Positions 44,075 through 54,338 of a stretch of 59,109 nt of DNA are shown here, in pieces. How positions within the stretch are numbered: the stretch's first letter is position 1; each line of letters starts with the position of its first letter. Origin of the DNA: Rhodovulum euryhalinum. Lineage in GTDB: Bacteria > Pseudomonadota > Alphaproteobacteria > Rhodobacterales > Rhodobacteraceae. The DNA is taken from the NCBI RefSeq assembly GCF_004342445.1, contig NZ_SLWW01000017.1, positions 1 to 59,109 on the forward strand, given 5' to 3'. A program made the position numbers and the translations under genes. A model generated the notes under the pieces. The model was not told the origin of the DNA, searched no databases, and saw only the letters and a list, made by a program, of their open reading frames with translations.

Positions 44075-45849
44075 TCCGGACGCCGCTGCGCCCGCTGGCC
44101 CGCATCCTGCAAGCCCGCGCAAGGGGCGAGAATCCCGCCGCCATCGAGCGCGAGAACCTGGCGCTTCGCCACGAGCGGATGCGCGATCAGGCCCGTGACC
44201 GGGCCGAGGGCCGCCTGCTGATGCTGGGGGTGATGTTCTTCGCGGCCTTCCTGGTGGTCGGCGTCCGCATGGGCAGCCTGGCCGCCTCGGACCCGTCCGA
44301 ACCGCGCGCCGCCACCCCCGGCGCCGCCATCGTCGCCCAGCGTGCCGACATCACCGACCGCAACGGCAACATCCTGGCCACCAACCTTGCCACCCATGCG
44401 CTCTACGCCCAGCCGCCCAACATGATCGAGCCGGGGCGGGTCGCGCGCGAACTGGCCGCGATCTTCCCCGACCTCGACGAGGCCGACCTGCTCAAGGACT
44501 TCACCGGCAAGCGCAAGTTCCTGTGGATCAAGAAGAAGATCAGCCCCGAACAGATGCAGCGCGTGCATGACATCGGCGATCCGGGACTGATGTTCGGCCC
44601 CCGCGAGATGCGGCTTTATCCCAACGGCCGGCTCGCCTCGCACGTGCTTGGCGGTTCGGGCTTCGGGCGCGAGGGCGTGTCCTCGGCCGAGGTGGTGGGC
44701 CGGGCAGGCGTGGAAAAGGCGTTCGACGGCTGGCTGCGCGATCCCGCGAATGGCGGCCAGCCGCTGCGCCTGTCGCTTGACCTGACCGTGCAGGCCGCGG
44801 TCGAGCAGGTGCTGGCGGGCGGCATGCGGCTGCTGGATGCCAGGGGCGCGGCGGCGGTCCTGATGGATGCACAGACCGGCGAGGTTGTCTCGCTGGTGTC
44901 GCTGCCCGATTTCGATCCGAACGAGCGCCCCCGCCCGTTGACCAAGGGCGATCCGTCCGAAAGCCCGCTGTTCAACCGCGCCGTCCAAGGGGTCTACGAA
45001 CTGGGCTCGACCTTCAAGACCTTCACCGTCGCCCAAGCCCTGGAAGAGGGGATCGTCACCCCCGCCACGATGATCGAGACCAAGGGGCCGCTGGTCTGGG
45101 GCCGCCACCGCATCCGCGACTTCCACAATTACGGGCCGCAGCTTTCGGTGACCGACGTGCTGGTGAAAAGCTCGAACATCGGGACCGCGCGCATCGTCCA
45201 GCGCATCGGGGCCGAGCGTCAGCGCGACTTCCTCGGCCGCCTCGGATTCCTGGAAGCGACGGGCCTGGAACTGGTCGAGGCGCCCAGCGGCAAGCCGCTT
45301 CTGCCGCCGAAATGGACCGAGATCTCGATGATGACGATCTCTTATGGCCACGGGCTTTCGGCCAGCCCGCTGCACCTGGCCGCGGCCTATGCGACCGTTG
45401 CCAATGGCGGCTACCGGGTGACGCCCACGATCCTGGCCGGTCAGGGCAGGCGGGGCGAACGCGTGATCTCCGAGGCGACATCGGCGGCGATCCGGACGAT
45501 GCTGCGGCAGGTTGTCTCGCGCGGGACGGCGACGCTGGCCGATGTGCCGGGCTATGCCGTGGGCGGCAAGACCGGCACCGCCGACAAGCCCAAGCCGACG
45601 GGCGGCTACTACAAGGACAAGGTGCTAGCGACCTTTGTCAGCGTCTTCCCGGCCAATGCGCCGCGCTACGTGCTGGTCGTCAGCCTGGACGAGCCCGAGG
45701 ACCGCACCGGCCCCGAACACCGCCGCACCGCGGGCTGGACCGCTGCGCCGGTGGCGGGCGAAATCATCCGCCGCGCCGCGCCGCTGCTGGGGCTGCGGCC
45801 GGAGATTGAAACCGCCGGGGGCTTCGGGGTAACACTGGCCGCAAATTAG
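44071..45849 (+). CDS. ftsI: Division transpeptidase FtsI (PBP3)
   Basis: 592 residues. Cytoplasmic N-tail, one membrane helix (about 51-70), the PBP dimerisation domain (AQRADITDRNGNILATNLATHALYAQP) and the transpeptidase domain with STFK (in ELGSTFKTFTVA), SSN (in KSSNIGTA) and KTG (in GGKTGTADKPK) active-site motifs. It crosslinks septal murein. Start overlaps the ftsL stop. Confidence 0.97.
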   Translation: MIRTPLRPLARILQARARGENPAAIERENLALRHERMRDQARDRAEGRLLMLGVMFFAAFLVVGVRMGSLAASDPSEPRAATPGAAIVAQRADITDRNGNILATNLATHALYAQPPNMIEPGRVARELAAIFPDLDEADLLKDFTGKRKFLWIKKKISPEQMQRVHDIGDPGLMFGPREMRLYPNGRLASHVLGGSGFGREGVSSAEVVGRAGVEKAFDGWLRDPANGGQPLRLSLDLTVQAAVEQVLAGGMRLLDARGAAAVLMDAQTGEVVSLVSLPDFDPNERPRPLTKGDPSESPLFNRAVQGVYELGSTFKTFTVAQALEEGIVTPATMIETKGPLVWGRHRIRDFHNYGPQLSVTDVLVKSSNIGTARIVQRIGAERQRDFLGRLGFLEATGLELVEAPSGKPLLPPKWTEISMMTISYGHGLSASPLHLAAAYATVANGGYRVTPTILAGQGRRGERVISEATSAAIRTMLRQVVSRGTATLADVPGYAVGGKTGTADKPKPTGGYYKDKVLATFVSVFPANAPRYVLVVSLDEPEDRTGPEHRRTAGWTAAPVAGEIIRRAAPLLGLRPEIETAGGFGVTLAAN

Positions 45850-45875
45850 GGCCGCGAACCAGGGGGCGGGGGATC

Positions 45876-47363
45876 ATGGACAGCCGCTCGGACACGACGC
45901 TCGCCGCGCTTGGCCTCCGGGCCCGGGGCGGGCGCGAGGCGCGGATCGCGGGACTGGCCATCGACAGCCGCGAGGTCAGGCCCGGCTATCTCTTCGCCGC
46001 CTTTCCCGGCAGCCGCGTGCACGGGGCCGAGTTCATCCCCTATGCGTTGCGGCAGGGCGCCGCGGCGGTGCTGACCGATGCCGCGGGCGCACGGGTCGCG
46101 ACCGCGCCCCTTGCCGGGTCGGATGCCGCCCTGATCGTGGCCGAAGACCCCCGGGCGGCCTTTGCCGCCGCCGCCGCCCTGTGGTTCGCGGCCCAGCCCA
46201 CGATCATGGCCGCCGTCACCGGCACCAACGGCAAGACCTCGGTCGCCCATTTCACCCGCCAGATCTGGACGCTGCTGGGCCACGAGGCGGCCAGCCTCGG
46301 GACCACGGGGGTCGAGGGGGCGTATCAGGCGCCGCTCGCCCACACCACGCCCGACGCGCTGACCCTGCATCGGCTGCTGGCCGGAATGGCCGGGGCGGGC
46401 GTCACCCACGCGATCATGGAGGCGTCCAGCCACGGTCTGGCCCAGGCCCGTCTTGACGGCGTGGTCCTGAGGGCCGCGGGCTTCACCAACTTCACCCAGG
46501 ATCACCTCGACTACCACGCGACCTTCGAGGAGTATTTCGCCGCCAAGGCGGGGCTTTTCGACCGGGTGCTGCCGCAGGACGGCACTGCCGTCGTGAACAT
46601 CGACGATCCCAAGGGGCCGGTCGTGTCGGGCATTGCCAAGGCGCGCGGCCAGCAGGTGCTGACCGTCGGCAGCGACCCCGGCGCCGATCTCAGGATCGCG
46701 GCCCAGCGATTTGACGCGACCGGGCAGGAATTGCGGCTCGACTGGCAGGGCCGGGCGCGGCAGGTGCGGCTGGATCTGATCGGCGGGTTCCAGGCGCAGA
46801 ACGTGGCGCTGGCCGCGGGCCTTGCCATCGCCTGCGGTGATGAGCCATGGCAGGTCTTCGACACGCTGCCAGGGTTGCGCGGTGTGCGCGGCCGGATGCA
46901 GCTGGCCGCGACGCGCGCCAACGGGGCGTCGGTCTTCGTCGACTACGCCCACACGCCTGACGCGATCCAGACCGCGCTGCGGGCGCTGCGCCCGCATGTG
47001 ATGGGCCGGATCGTCATCGTCTTCGGCGCGGGCGGCGACCGTGACCGGACCAAGCGGCCGTTGATGGGGCAGGCCGCTGCCGCCCATGCCGACGTGGTCT
47101 TCGTGACCGACGACAACCCCCGCAGCGAAAGCCCGCCGGTGATCCGGTCCGAGGTGATGCAGGGCTGCCCCGAGGCGATCGAGGTGGGCGACCGGGCCGA
47201 GGCGATCCTGCGCGGCATCGACGCGCTGGAACCTGGGGACGCGCTGCTGATCGCCGGCAAGGGGCACGAGACGGGGCAGACCGTCGGCGAGACCATCTAT
47301 CCCTTCGACGACGTGGAACAGGCCAGCGTGGCGGTCGCCGCGCTTGACGGGCGCGGCGCATGA
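45876..47363 (+). CDS. murE: UDP-MurNAc-tripeptide synthetase MurE
   Basis: 495 residues, usual length. ATP-binding VTGTNGKTSVAHFTRQIW, then EASSHGLAQARLDGV, FTNFTQDHLDYH, and DYAHTPDAIQTALRALRPH in the Mur C-terminal domain. The DDNPRSE motif (DNPR) near residue 410 indicates meso-diaminopimelate as the amino acid added. It acts in the cytoplasm. Its stop overlaps murF. Confidence 0.97.
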   Translation: MDSRSDTTLAALGLRARGGREARIAGLAIDSREVRPGYLFAAFPGSRVHGAEFIPYALRQGAAAVLTDAAGARVATAPLAGSDAALIVAEDPRAAFAAAAALWFAAQPTIMAAVTGTNGKTSVAHFTRQIWTLLGHEAASLGTTGVEGAYQAPLAHTTPDALTLHRLLAGMAGAGVTHAIMEASSHGLAQARLDGVVLRAAGFTNFTQDHLDYHATFEEYFAAKAGLFDRVLPQDGTAVVNIDDPKGPVVSGIAKARGQQVLTVGSDPGADLRIAAQRFDATGQELRLDWQGRARQVRLDLIGGFQAQNVALAAGLAIACGDEPWQVFDTLPGLRGVRGRMQLAATRANGASVFVDYAHTPDAIQTALRALRPHVMGRIVIVFGAGGDRDRTKRPLMGQAAAAHADVVFVTDDNPRSESPPVIRSEVMQGCPEAIEVGDRAEAILRGIDALEPGDALLIAGKGHETGQTVGETIYPFDDVEQASVAVAALDGRGA

Positions 47364-48808
47364 GCGCGCTCTGGACCGCCGAAGAGGCCGCCGCCGCCAC
47401 CGGCGGGCGCGCCACGACGCGCTGGCAGGCCACCGGCGTTTCCATCGACACCCGCAGCCTTGCCCGCGGCGACCTGTTCGTCGCGCTCAAGGACCAGCGC
47501 GACGGGCATGATTTCGTCGCCGACGCGCTGGCGCGGGGCGCGTCCGCCGCCCTTGTCTCGCGCATCCCCGAGGGCGTCGCCGATAACGCGCCGCTGCTGG
47601 TCGTGCCCGACGTGCTGGGCGCGCTCGTGGCGCTGGGCGTCGCGGGGCGGGCACGGGCGCGGGCGCGCGTGGTCGCCGTCACCGGCTCGGTCGGCAAGAC
47701 CTCGACCAAGGAGATGCTGCGCGCCGTCCTCGCCGGGCAGGGCCGGGTCCATGCCGCCGAGGCGAGCTTCAACAACCATTGGGGGGTGCCGCTGACGCTG
47801 GCCCGCCTGCCGGCTGACGCCGATTTCGCCGTGGTCGAGATCGGCATGAACCACCCCGGAGAGATCGCGCCGCTGGCCCGGATGGCCCGCCCCCATGTCG
47901 CCCTGATCACCACCATCGCCCCCGCCCATCTCGAGGCGTTCGATGATCTTTCGGGCATCGCCCGCGAAAAGGCGTCGATCTTCGAGGGGCTGGAACCGGG
48001 CGGGGTGGCGGTCTGTCCCGCCGATCTGGAGGTCAGCCCGATCCTTGTCGAGGCCGCCCGGGAACGGGCCGGATCGACGATCACGTTCGGGGCCACGAAA
48101 GAGTGCGACTTCAGGCTTCTATCGGCGGAAATTCATCCCACGTCCACGGTCATAGGTGCCAAGGTGCAGGGCGAGAAACTGCTGTTCAAGATCCGCGCGC
48201 CGGGGCGCCATTTCGCGACCAACGCACTGGGCGTTCTGGCGGTGGCCGAGGCGCTGGGCATCGACCGGGCGGTGGCGGCCTGCGACCTGGGGGCGTGGCT
48301 TCCGCCGGGCGGGCGGGGGGCGCGGCTGGGCATCGCGCTTGACCCGATCGACCGCGACATCGCGCTCGAGGTGATCGACGACGCGTTCAATGCCAACCCC
48401 GCCTCGATGGCCGCCGCCCTCGAGGTGCTGGCCGCCGCCATGCCCCGCGACGGGGTGGGCCGTGTCGCCCGCGGCCGCCGCATCGCCATCCTCGGGGACA
48501 TGCTGGAACTGGGCCCGCAGGAACAGGCGCTGCACGCAGGCCTTGCCGACCTGCCCGCCATGGGCCGCGTCGATCTGGTGCATTGCGTCGGACCGCGAAT
48601 GAGGGCGCTCTATTTCGCGTTGCCGTTGAAGCGCCGCGGCCAGTGGTTCGACGAGGCCGAGCCGCTGGCGGCCAGGGTGCACGGGCTCGTCGATGCGGGC
48701 GATGTCGTGCTGGTCAAGGGCTCCAAGGGCAGCCGCGTCTCGATCGTCGTTGACGCGCTGCGGAAACTGGGCCAAGCGCTCCCCGAAACCGACGAGGACC
48801 TTGACTGA
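47360..48808 (+). CDS. murF: UDP-MurNAc-pentapeptide synthetase MurF
   Basis: 482 residues. [23 protein letters not shown] in the N-domain, the P-loop [33 protein letters not shown] and [18 protein letters not shown]. It adds D-Ala-D-Ala to the stem peptide. ATGA overlap with murE and one-base overlap with mraY show tight coupling. Confidence 0.97.
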   Translation: MSALWTAEEAAAATGGRATTRWQATGVSIDTRSLARGDLFVALKDQRDGHDFVADALARGASAALVSRIPEGVADNAPLLVVPDVLGALVALGVAGRARARARVVAVTGSVGKTSTKEMLRAVLAGQGRVHAAEASFNNHWGVPLTLARLPADADFAVVEIGMNHPGEIAPLARMARPHVALITTIAPAHLEAFDDLSGIAREKASIFEGLEPGGVAVCPADLEVSPILVEAARERAGSTITFGATKECDFRLLSAEIHPTSTVIGAKVQGEKLLFKIRAPGRHFATNALGVLAVAEALGIDRAVAACDLGAWLPPGGRGARLGIALDPIDRDIALEVIDDAFNANPASMAAALEVLAAAMPRDGVGRVARGRRIAILGDMLELGPQEQALHAGLADLPAMGRVDLVHCVGPRMRALYFALPLKRRGQWFDEAEPLAARVHGLVDAGDVVLVKGSKGSRVSIVVDALRKLGQALPETDEDLD

Positions 48809-49893
48809 TGCTGTTCTGGCTGGCCGATCTTTCCGACGGGGGCGGCGCGTTCAACCTGTTCCGCTACATCACCTTCCGGGCGGGCGCGGCGTTCTTCACC
48901 GCGCTGGTGTTCGGCTTCCTGTTCGGGCGGCCGCTGATCAACCTGCTGCGCAAGCGCCAGAAGAACGGCCAGCCGATCCGGGCGGACGGCCCCGCTAGCC
49001 ACCTGGAAACCAAGGCGGGCACGCCCACCATGGGCGGTGTGCTGATCCTGGGCGGGCTGATCTTCTCGACGCTTTTGTGGGCGCGGCTCGACAATTCCTA
49101 TGTCTGGCTCCTGCTCTTCGTCACCCTGTCCTTCGGGGCGATCGGCTTTGCCGACGACTATGCCAAGGTGTCGAAGAACAACGTCAAGGGCGTGCCGGGG
49201 CGGGTGCGCTTCGGGCTTGGGTTGGCGATCGCGGCCATTGCCGGGGTCTGGGCGGCATTGATCCACCCGGCGGATCTCAGCTTTCAACTTGCCTTTCCTG
49301 TATTCAAGGACACGCTGTTGAACATGGGCTATCTCTTCGTGCCCTTCGCGATGATCGTGATCGTGGGCGCGGCGAACGCGGTGAACCTGACCGACGGGCT
49401 GGACGGCCTTGCGATCATGCCGGTGATGATCGCCGCCGCCACGCTGGGCGTGATCGCCTACGCGGTGGGGCGCGTCGACTTTACCGAGTATCTCGACGTC
49501 CACTACGTGCCCGGCACCGGCGAGATCCTGATCTTCTGCGCCGGACTGATCGGCGCGGGGCTGGGATTCCTGTGGTATAATGCCCCACCGGCTGCGGTCT
49601 TCATGGGCGATACGGGGTCGCTCGCGCTGGGCGGCGCGCTGGGCGCGATCGCGGTGGCGACCAAGCACGAGATCGTTTTGGCCATAGTTGGCGGGCTTTT
49701 CGTGATCGAGGCGCTGTCGGTCATCGTTCAGGTCGGCTACTTCAAGGCGACCGGTAAACGTGTGTTTCTTATGGCACCCATCCATCATCATTTCGAGAAG
49801 AAGGGATGGGCGGAACCCCAGATCGTGATACGGTTCTGGATCATCAGCCTGATCCTCGCGCTGATCGGGCTGGCAACCCTCAAGGTGCGCTGA
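48808..49893 (+). CDS. mraY: Phospho-MurNAc-pentapeptide transferase MraY
   Basis: 361 residues, ten helices. Family motifs: [29 protein letters not shown] with the catalytic Asp pair, [22 protein letters not shown], and [23 protein letters not shown] at the end (HHH motif). It forms lipid I on undecaprenyl phosphate at the inner membrane. Its ATG overlaps the murF TGA. Confidence 0.98.
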   Translation: MLFWLADLSDGGGAFNLFRYITFRAGAAFFTALVFGFLFGRPLINLLRKRQKNGQPIRADGPASHLETKAGTPTMGGVLILGGLIFSTLLWARLDNSYVWLLLFVTLSFGAIGFADDYAKVSKNNVKGVPGRVRFGLGLAIAAIAGVWAALIHPADLSFQLAFPVFKDTLLNMGYLFVPFAMIVIVGAANAVNLTDGLDGLAIMPVMIAAATLGVIAYAVGRVDFTEYLDVHYVPGTGEILIFCAGLIGAGLGFLWYNAPPAAVFMGDTGSLALGGALGAIAVATKHEIVLAIVGGLFVIEALSVIVQVGYFKATGKRVFLMAPIHHHFEKKGWAEPQIVIRFWIISLILALIGLATLKVR

Positions 49894-49914
49894 GAGGGAA
49901 AGGAGGACGAGAGC

Positions 49915-50343
49915 ATGGAATACAAGATCGTGGACGAAGAATTCGTCCGTGAGGTGCGGCCGGAACCAAAGCGGCCGCACCGTGACCGCAAGGCCTTCTG
50001 GGCGTCGCCCCGGCTGCACGCCGTCACCCCCGACGTCAGCCTCAAGCAATGGGACGGCGTGCCGCCCTTCGGGATCGTGGCCTTCATCGGCTACCTGATC
50101 GCGCTGACGGTGGTCTTTTCCGACCAGGTGGTGCCCTACTGCATCGAGAATTTCGCCCAGCCTCAGAACTGCGCGCCGATCTTCGACCGGGTGCTGCCGA
50201 TCGCGCTGGCGGCCATCGTGGTCGTTCCGGCGGTCAGCGGGGCGGTGCGGCGGATGGGCGGCAACCGGGCGGCAAGCCAGGCCCTGGCGGTCACCGCCGT
50301 CCTGATGCCGCCGCTGATCCTGGGCTGGCAGCTTCTGGTCTGA
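49915..50343 (+). CDS. Hypothetical membrane protein between mraY and murD
   Basis: 142 residues. A charged N-terminal region of about 45 residues (EEFVREVRPEPKRPHRDRK) is followed by about three helices (residues 50-70, 95-115, 122-140) with a short loop containing two cysteines (YCIENFAQPQNC). Not recognised. It sits in the same direction as the dcw genes with a strong GGAAAGGAGGA ribosome site, so it is expressed with them. A link to murein synthesis is suggested by position only. Confidence 0.85.
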   Translation: MEYKIVDEEFVREVRPEPKRPHRDRKAFWASPRLHAVTPDVSLKQWDGVPPFGIVAFIGYLIALTVVFSDQVVPYCIENFAQPQNCAPIFDRVLPIALAAIVVVPAVSGAVRRMGGNRAASQALAVTAVLMPPLILGWQLLV

Positions 50344-50433
50344 CCGCGCAGCGGCCCGGCAGGCACCGGGCCGTCTTGCATCCGGCGGCCCGCAATGGGC
50401 ATGCTCGCCCCGTCGTTCAGAGGGGGCGAAGGG

Positions 50434-51837
50434 ATGATTCCGGTACGCGGCGTGAACGGGGCGCGGGTGGCCGTTCTTGGGTTGGGCCGTTCGGGCCTGT
50501 CGGCGGCACGCAGCCTGCGCGCGGGCGGCGCCGAGGTGCTGGCCTGGGATGACAACGCCGCCGCGCGCGCCGCCGCCGAGGCCGAGGGCTTCGTCCCCGT
50601 CGACCTGACACGGGCCAGTGCGCTGGAGGGGGCCGCGGCGCTGATCCTCAGCCCCGGCATCCCGCATCTCTACCCGGCCCCCAACCCGGTCGTCGCCGCC
50701 GCCTGGGCGGCGGGGGTGCCCGTCGACAACGATATCGGGCTGTTCTTCCGCTCGCTCGCCACCGACGACTGGGAGGTGTTCGAAAGCCCGCCCCGCGTGA
50801 TCGCGGTCACCGGCTCGAACGGCAAGTCCACCACCGCGGCGTTGATCCATCACGTGCTGACCGCGGCAGGCCGGGACAGCCAGCTTGCGGGCAATATCGG
50901 CCGCGGCGTGCTGGACATCGCCCCCCCGGGCGAGGGTGGCGCGGTGGTGCTGGAACTGTCCTCCTACCAGACAGAGCTTGCCCGCGCGCTGACCCCCGAT
51001 ATCGCGGTGCTGACCAACCTGTCGCCCGACCACCTGGACCGGCATGGCGGGCGGGGCGGCTATTTCGCGGCCAAGCGCAGGCTCTTCGCCGAGGGCGGGC
51101 CGGACCGCGCCATCATCGGCGTGGACGAGGACGAGGGGCGGTTCCTGGCCAACCAGCTTGCCGAGGCGGCGGCGGACGACCGGGTGATCCGCATCTCCTC
51201 GGGTCAGAAGCTGACTGGCCCGGGCTGGTCGGTCTTCGCGCGCAAGGGGTTCCTGGCCGAATGGCGCAAGGGCCGGCAGGTGGCCAGCATCGACCTGCGC
51301 GCGGTGCCTGGCCTGCCCGGCGCCCACAACCACCAGAATGCCTGCGCCGCCTATGCCGCCGCGCGCTGCCTCGGCATCGGGCCGCGCGAGATCGAGCGCG
51401 CCTTCCACGATTTCGCGGGCCTGCCGCACCGCAGCCAGCTGGTGGCCGAGGCGGCGGGCGTGCGTTTCATCAACGATTCCAAGGCCACCAACGCCGCTTC
51501 GGCCGCGCAGGCGCTGGCCGCCTTCCCGCGCATCCGCTGGATCTGCGGCGGGCTGGAAAAGGAGGGCGGGCTCGACGCGCTGGCCCCCCATCTGGGCCAT
51601 GTCGCCAAGGCCTATGTGATCGGCCGCGAGGCCGCGTCCTTCGCCCTGCACCTGCGCGACATCCCGCACGAGATCTGCACCTCCATGGCCAGCGCGGTCG
51701 CCCGCGCCGCCGAGGAGGCAGCGCCGGGCGAGGTGGTGCTGCTGGCCCCCGCCGCGGCAAGCTTTGACCAGTACGACAATTTCGAAAAGCGCGGCGAGGA
51801 TTTCATCGCCGAGGTGCGGCGGCGGCTGGCGGGCTAG
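50434..51837 (+). CDS. murD: UDP-MurNAc-L-Ala-D-Glu ligase MurD
   Basis: 467 residues. [20 protein letters not shown] (N-domain), [19 protein letters not shown] (P-loop), [28 protein letters not shown] and [17 protein letters not shown] motifs. Start at 50434 (MIPVRG), with AGGGGGCGAAGGG before it; an ATG at 50395 is possible but adds 13 unconserved residues. It adds D-Glu to UDP-MurNAc-L-Ala. It is the last dcw gene here. Confidence 0.96.
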   Translation: MIPVRGVNGARVAVLGLGRSGLSAARSLRAGGAEVLAWDDNAAARAAAEAEGFVPVDLTRASALEGAAALILSPGIPHLYPAPNPVVAAAWAAGVPVDNDIGLFFRSLATDDWEVFESPPRVIAVTGSNGKSTTAALIHHVLTAAGRDSQLAGNIGRGVLDIAPPGEGGAVVLELSSYQTELARALTPDIAVLTNLSPDHLDRHGGRGGYFAAKRRLFAEGGPDRAIIGVDEDEGRFLANQLAEAAADDRVIRISSGQKLTGPGWSVFARKGFLAEWRKGRQVASIDLRAVPGLPGAHNHQNACAAYAAARCLGIGPREIERAFHDFAGLPHRSQLVAEAAGVRFINDSKATNAASAAQALAAFPRIRWICGGLEKEGGLDALAPHLGHVAKAYVIGREAASFALHLRDIPHEICTSMASAVARAAEEAAPGEVVLLAPAAASFDQYDNFEKRGEDFIAEVRRRLAG

Positions 51838-51911
51838 CTCACATGCCCCGCGCGCGATCGTGAGATGCGCCCGCGGCCGGGGGCGCCTATGATCCGTCCG
51901 AGGAGGACGCC

Positions 51912-52379
51912 ATGATCCGACGCCAGTTCCTGACCGGAGCCGCGGCCGCGGCTCTTGCCGCGCCCGCGCGGGCCGCCGACAGCTTCGAGATCACCCGGAC
52001 CGAGGCCGAGTGGCGTGCCCGTCTGTCCGACTTGGAATACCGCGTGATGCGGCAGGAGGGCACCGAGCGTGCGTTCACCAGCCCGCTCAACGACGAGAAG
52101 CGCCCGGGGCTCTTTCTCTGCAAGGGCTGCGACCTGCCACTCTACGACGCTGCCACCAAGTTCGACAGCGGCACCGGCTGGCCCAGCTTCTGGACGGCGC
52201 GGCCGGGCGCGGTGGGCACCAGGCCCGACCGCACGCTCTGGATGGTCCGCACCGAGGTCCATTGCCGCCGCTGCGGCAGCCATCTCGGCCACATCTTCGA
52301 TGACGGCCCGCCCCCCACCGGCAAGCGGCACTGCATCAACGGGGCAAGCCTCGCGTTCCGGCCCGCCAACGGGACGTGA
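51912..52379 (+). CDS. msrB: Peptide-methionine (R)-S-oxide reductase, exported MsrB
   Basis: 155 residues. The N-terminus IRRQFLTGAAAAALAAPARA is a twin-arginine (Tat) signal. The MsrB domain shows CKGCDLPLYDAATKFDSGTGWPSF, HCRRCGSHLGHIFDDGP and the catalytic Cys in RHCINGASL; the two CxxC pairs bind zinc. It repairs oxidised methionine in periplasmic proteins. Tat export fits a folded metalloprotein. Short 74-base gap from murD. Confidence 0.95.
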   Translation: MIRRQFLTGAAAAALAAPARAADSFEITRTEAEWRARLSDLEYRVMRQEGTERAFTSPLNDEKRPGLFLCKGCDLPLYDAATKFDSGTGWPSFWTARPGAVGTRPDRTLWMVRTEVHCRRCGSHLGHIFDDGPPPTGKRHCINGASLAFRPANGT

Positions 52380-52424
52380 GGCGATCTCCGCCGGACGACG
52401 GTCATGCGTCCCCTTGCGTCCCTT

Positions 52425-52512
52425 CGGATTTCGCCCTGGCTGACGCCAGGGCGACCCGCGCGGGGGGCGCTGCCCCCAGCGACCCCCCGGAGTATTTCTG
52501 CCAAGAAGAAGC
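52425..52512. repeat. Dispersed intergenic hairpin repeat
   Basis: TTTCGCCCTGGC-TGAC-GCCAGGGCGAC forms a 9-base-pair hairpin (52432-52453). A GC-rich stretch follows, then GGAGTATTTCTGCCAAGAAGAAG. The first part recurs at 58987-59014 with matched stem changes (CTGG/CCAG to TTGG/CCAA). Probably serves as a terminator for msrB. The whole 52380-52611 gap shows no gene. Confidence 0.6.
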
Positions 52513-52611
52513 ACAAACCCGGTTTCATCTGGCCGGAAATATCCGGTGGGGAGTCGGAGGGACGGGGGGGCAGATCCGCGCACGGTAGTCCGGCAAAGGC
52601 ACAGCACCACC

Positions 52612-53238
52612 TTAGCGGAAGCTGCGGCTGTCCTTGATCTGGTCCCAGGCCCAGACGACTTCCTGAAGGCGGTCCTCGTCGGCGCGATTGCCGCCGTTCA
52701 TGTCGGGATGCAGGTCCTTGACCAGCGACTTGTACTGCTTGCGGATTTCCAGCTTGGTCCAGCTGTCCTCGGCGCCGAGGATCTCCAGCGCCTTGCGCTC
52801 GGTCGGCGGCAGGCGGCGCGTCGCGCCGGTCGAGCGTCCCGGGTTCCGCGTGGCGTTGTCGCCCAGCACCTGATGCGGATCGTCCACCCCCAGCCGCGAC
52901 CAGGCGCGCTGTTCGTCGCGGTTGCCGAAGGGTTTGGTCTCGCGCTCCCAGACCCGATCCTTGTCGATCTGGGCCTCGAACTCTTCCTCGGACACACCGT
53001 GGAAGTAGTTCCATCTCAGGTTGTATTCCCGCACATGGTCCTTGCAGAACCACAGGTATTCGTCGAGGTGGTCGGGCGATCTTGGCGCACGGTACTGGCC
53101 CGCCAGCGTGCAGCCCGGGTGTTCGCAGTTGCGTTGCGAGGTCTCGATCGCGCCCGACATCCCGCGCCGCCCGCGGGTTCGCTTCTTCTTGTCCGCCGAC
53201 ACGGAGATGTCGAACCCGAAGGGATCGGTTTTCGTCAT
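52612..53238 (-). CDS. J-domain (DnaJ-like) protein
   Basis: 208 residues. The J domain is at the C-terminus (about 138-205), with ALEILGAEDSWTKLEIRKQYKSLVKDLHPDMNGG, the HPD motif needed to stimulate DnaK. The N-terminal half has CEHPGCTLAGQYRAPRSPDHLDEYLWFCKDHVREYN, with three cysteines and two histidines that may bind zinc. This two-part form is common in Rhodobacterales. No DnaK gene is near. Confidence 0.92.
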   Translation of the reverse strand: MTKTDPFGFDISVSADKKKRTRGRRGMSGAIETSQRNCEHPGCTLAGQYRAPRSPDHLDEYLWFCKDHVREYNLRWNYFHGVSEEEFEAQIDKDRVWERETKPFGNRDEQRAWSRLGVDDPHQVLGDNATRNPGRSTGATRRLPPTERKALEILGAEDSWTKLEIRKQYKSLVKDLHPDMNGGNRADEDRLQEVVWAWDQIKDSRSFR

Positions 53239-53314
53239 GGCCAGCCACCTTTTCGACTCGGACCAGAGAGTTTAGTCAGTTGTGTGTGAGAATGAAGGGG
53301 GCGCAGGGCGAAAA

Positions 53315-53572
53315 ATGAGTGTGAGCGAGGAAATCCGCAGCCGGCTGGAGGCCGCCTTCGCCCCGGACCGGCTGGACGTCACCGACGAGAGCGAGCGGCA
53401 CCGGGGCCATTCCGGCTGGCGCGAGGGGGGCCAGACGCATTTCCGCGTGGTGATCGCCGCCCCCAGCTTCGCGGCAATGACCCGGGTCGAGCGGCACAGG
53501 GCTGTCCATGCCGCGCTCGGCCCCGACCTCGTGGGCCGCATCCACGCGCTGGCTCTGACGGTCGAGGGCTAG
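53315..53572 (+). CDS. bolA: BolA-family protein
   Basis: 85 residues. The class II KH-like BolA fold: VSEEIRSRLEAAFAPDRLDVTDESERHRGHS, then THFRVVIAAPSFAAMTRVERHRAVHAAL. The conserved His in GHSG and HFRV and the FxxxxRVxRHRxV helix fit the family. BolA proteins pair with monothiol glutaredoxins in Fe-S traffic. ATG 53315 gives the family start. It converges with the DUF4177-like gene, leaving 3 bases between stop codons. Confidence 0.94.
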   Translation: MSVSEEIRSRLEAAFAPDRLDVTDESERHRGHSGWREGGQTHFRVVIAAPSFAAMTRVERHRAVHAALGPDLVGRIHALALTVEG

Positions 53573-53575
53573 GGC

Positions 53576-53983
53576 TCAGGCCTCGTCATCGCGCGCCGGG
53601 CCCAGCGGGCGGATGGCGCGGAACACGGGATCGCGCCGCGCGGCGCCCAGGCTCGGCGCCAGGCCGTGCCCGGGATCGGGCGACAGCGAGGCCGCAGCGG
53701 CGGCCGCGATCTCCTCGGGGCTTGCCGCCTGGGGCAGGGCGCCGCGCTCGGCCCGGGGGCGGCGGAACACCAGCATGGTCTGCGTGGTCTCGACCCGCCC
53801 CGTCAGCCCCTTGCGTTCCACGCAGGGCAGGCTTTCGGCGCGCAGGTATTCCCAGCCCTCGGCCGCCATCGCGTTCAGGATCTCGGTCAGCACGACCGCG
53901 AAGCGCTCGCCCGTTCCGCTCGCCCCCTTGGCCCGCCTGGCCCGCTCGGGGGCGGGCAGCACCTTGTACTCGAAAACGGTCAT
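53576..53983 (-). CDS. DUF4177-like hypothetical protein
   Basis: 135 residues. The N-terminal 75 residues (MTVFEYKVLPAPERA, AVVLTEILNAMAAEGWEYLRAESLPC, TTQTMLVFRRP) match the DUF4177 pattern of a small alpha-beta protein with a GWEY motif. The C-terminal 60 residues are Ala/Pro-rich and low in complexity. No function is known. Monocistronic. Confidence 0.8.
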   Translation of the reverse strand: MTVFEYKVLPAPERARRAKGASGTGERFAVVLTEILNAMAAEGWEYLRAESLPCVERKGLTGRVETTQTMLVFRRPRAERGALPQAASPEEIAAAAAASLSPDPGHGLAPSLGAARRDPVFRAIRPLGPARDDEA

Positions 53984-54053
53984 GTCGCCTGTCCTGCTGG
54001 AAGTTGTCGCCCCGATCTAGCCGATTCGGCGCGAAAGGTCCCGCCCCCGTCGC

Positions 54054-54338
54054 TCAACCGATCCGCGCGGCCAGTTGCGTGGCGATCCGCTCGCGAAGGG
54101 TGGTGCATTGCCCGTGCTCAAAGGCCGTATGCTCGGGATCGAAGACCCGCAGCGCCGCCGCGACATGGCCCAGCGCCGCCTCCAGGTGCGGGCACGGATT
54201 GGCGGTCGCTTCCTGTGCCGCCAGCGCCATGTTCTTCTGCGTCGTGTCCAAGTCCACCGGGTGGTCAGCCTCGGTGCGGACGCGCAGTGCGGAGCGATAG
54301 GCGGCGGCTACCTCTTCCAGAAGGCCCGCACGCTCCAC
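54054..54338 (-). pseudogene. C-terminal remnant of a TPR protein
   Basis: 94 residues. EEVAAAYRSALRVRTEADHPVDLDTTQKNMALAAQ matches the repeat unit of long TPR proteins, and the end (RVFDPEHTAFEHGQCTTLRERIA) is like their C-terminal cap. Only one repeat plus cap is left; the sequence upstream changes abruptly to AT-richer DNA. Likely the leftover of a gene cut by insertion or deletion at about 54340. A short functional protein cannot be excluded. Confidence 0.55.

Noticed and set aside
48610-51669. Minus-strand open frame of about 1000 codons opposite mraY and murD
   Set aside because: Low-complexity His/Arg/Asp/Gly product with no domain; mraY and murD are certain.
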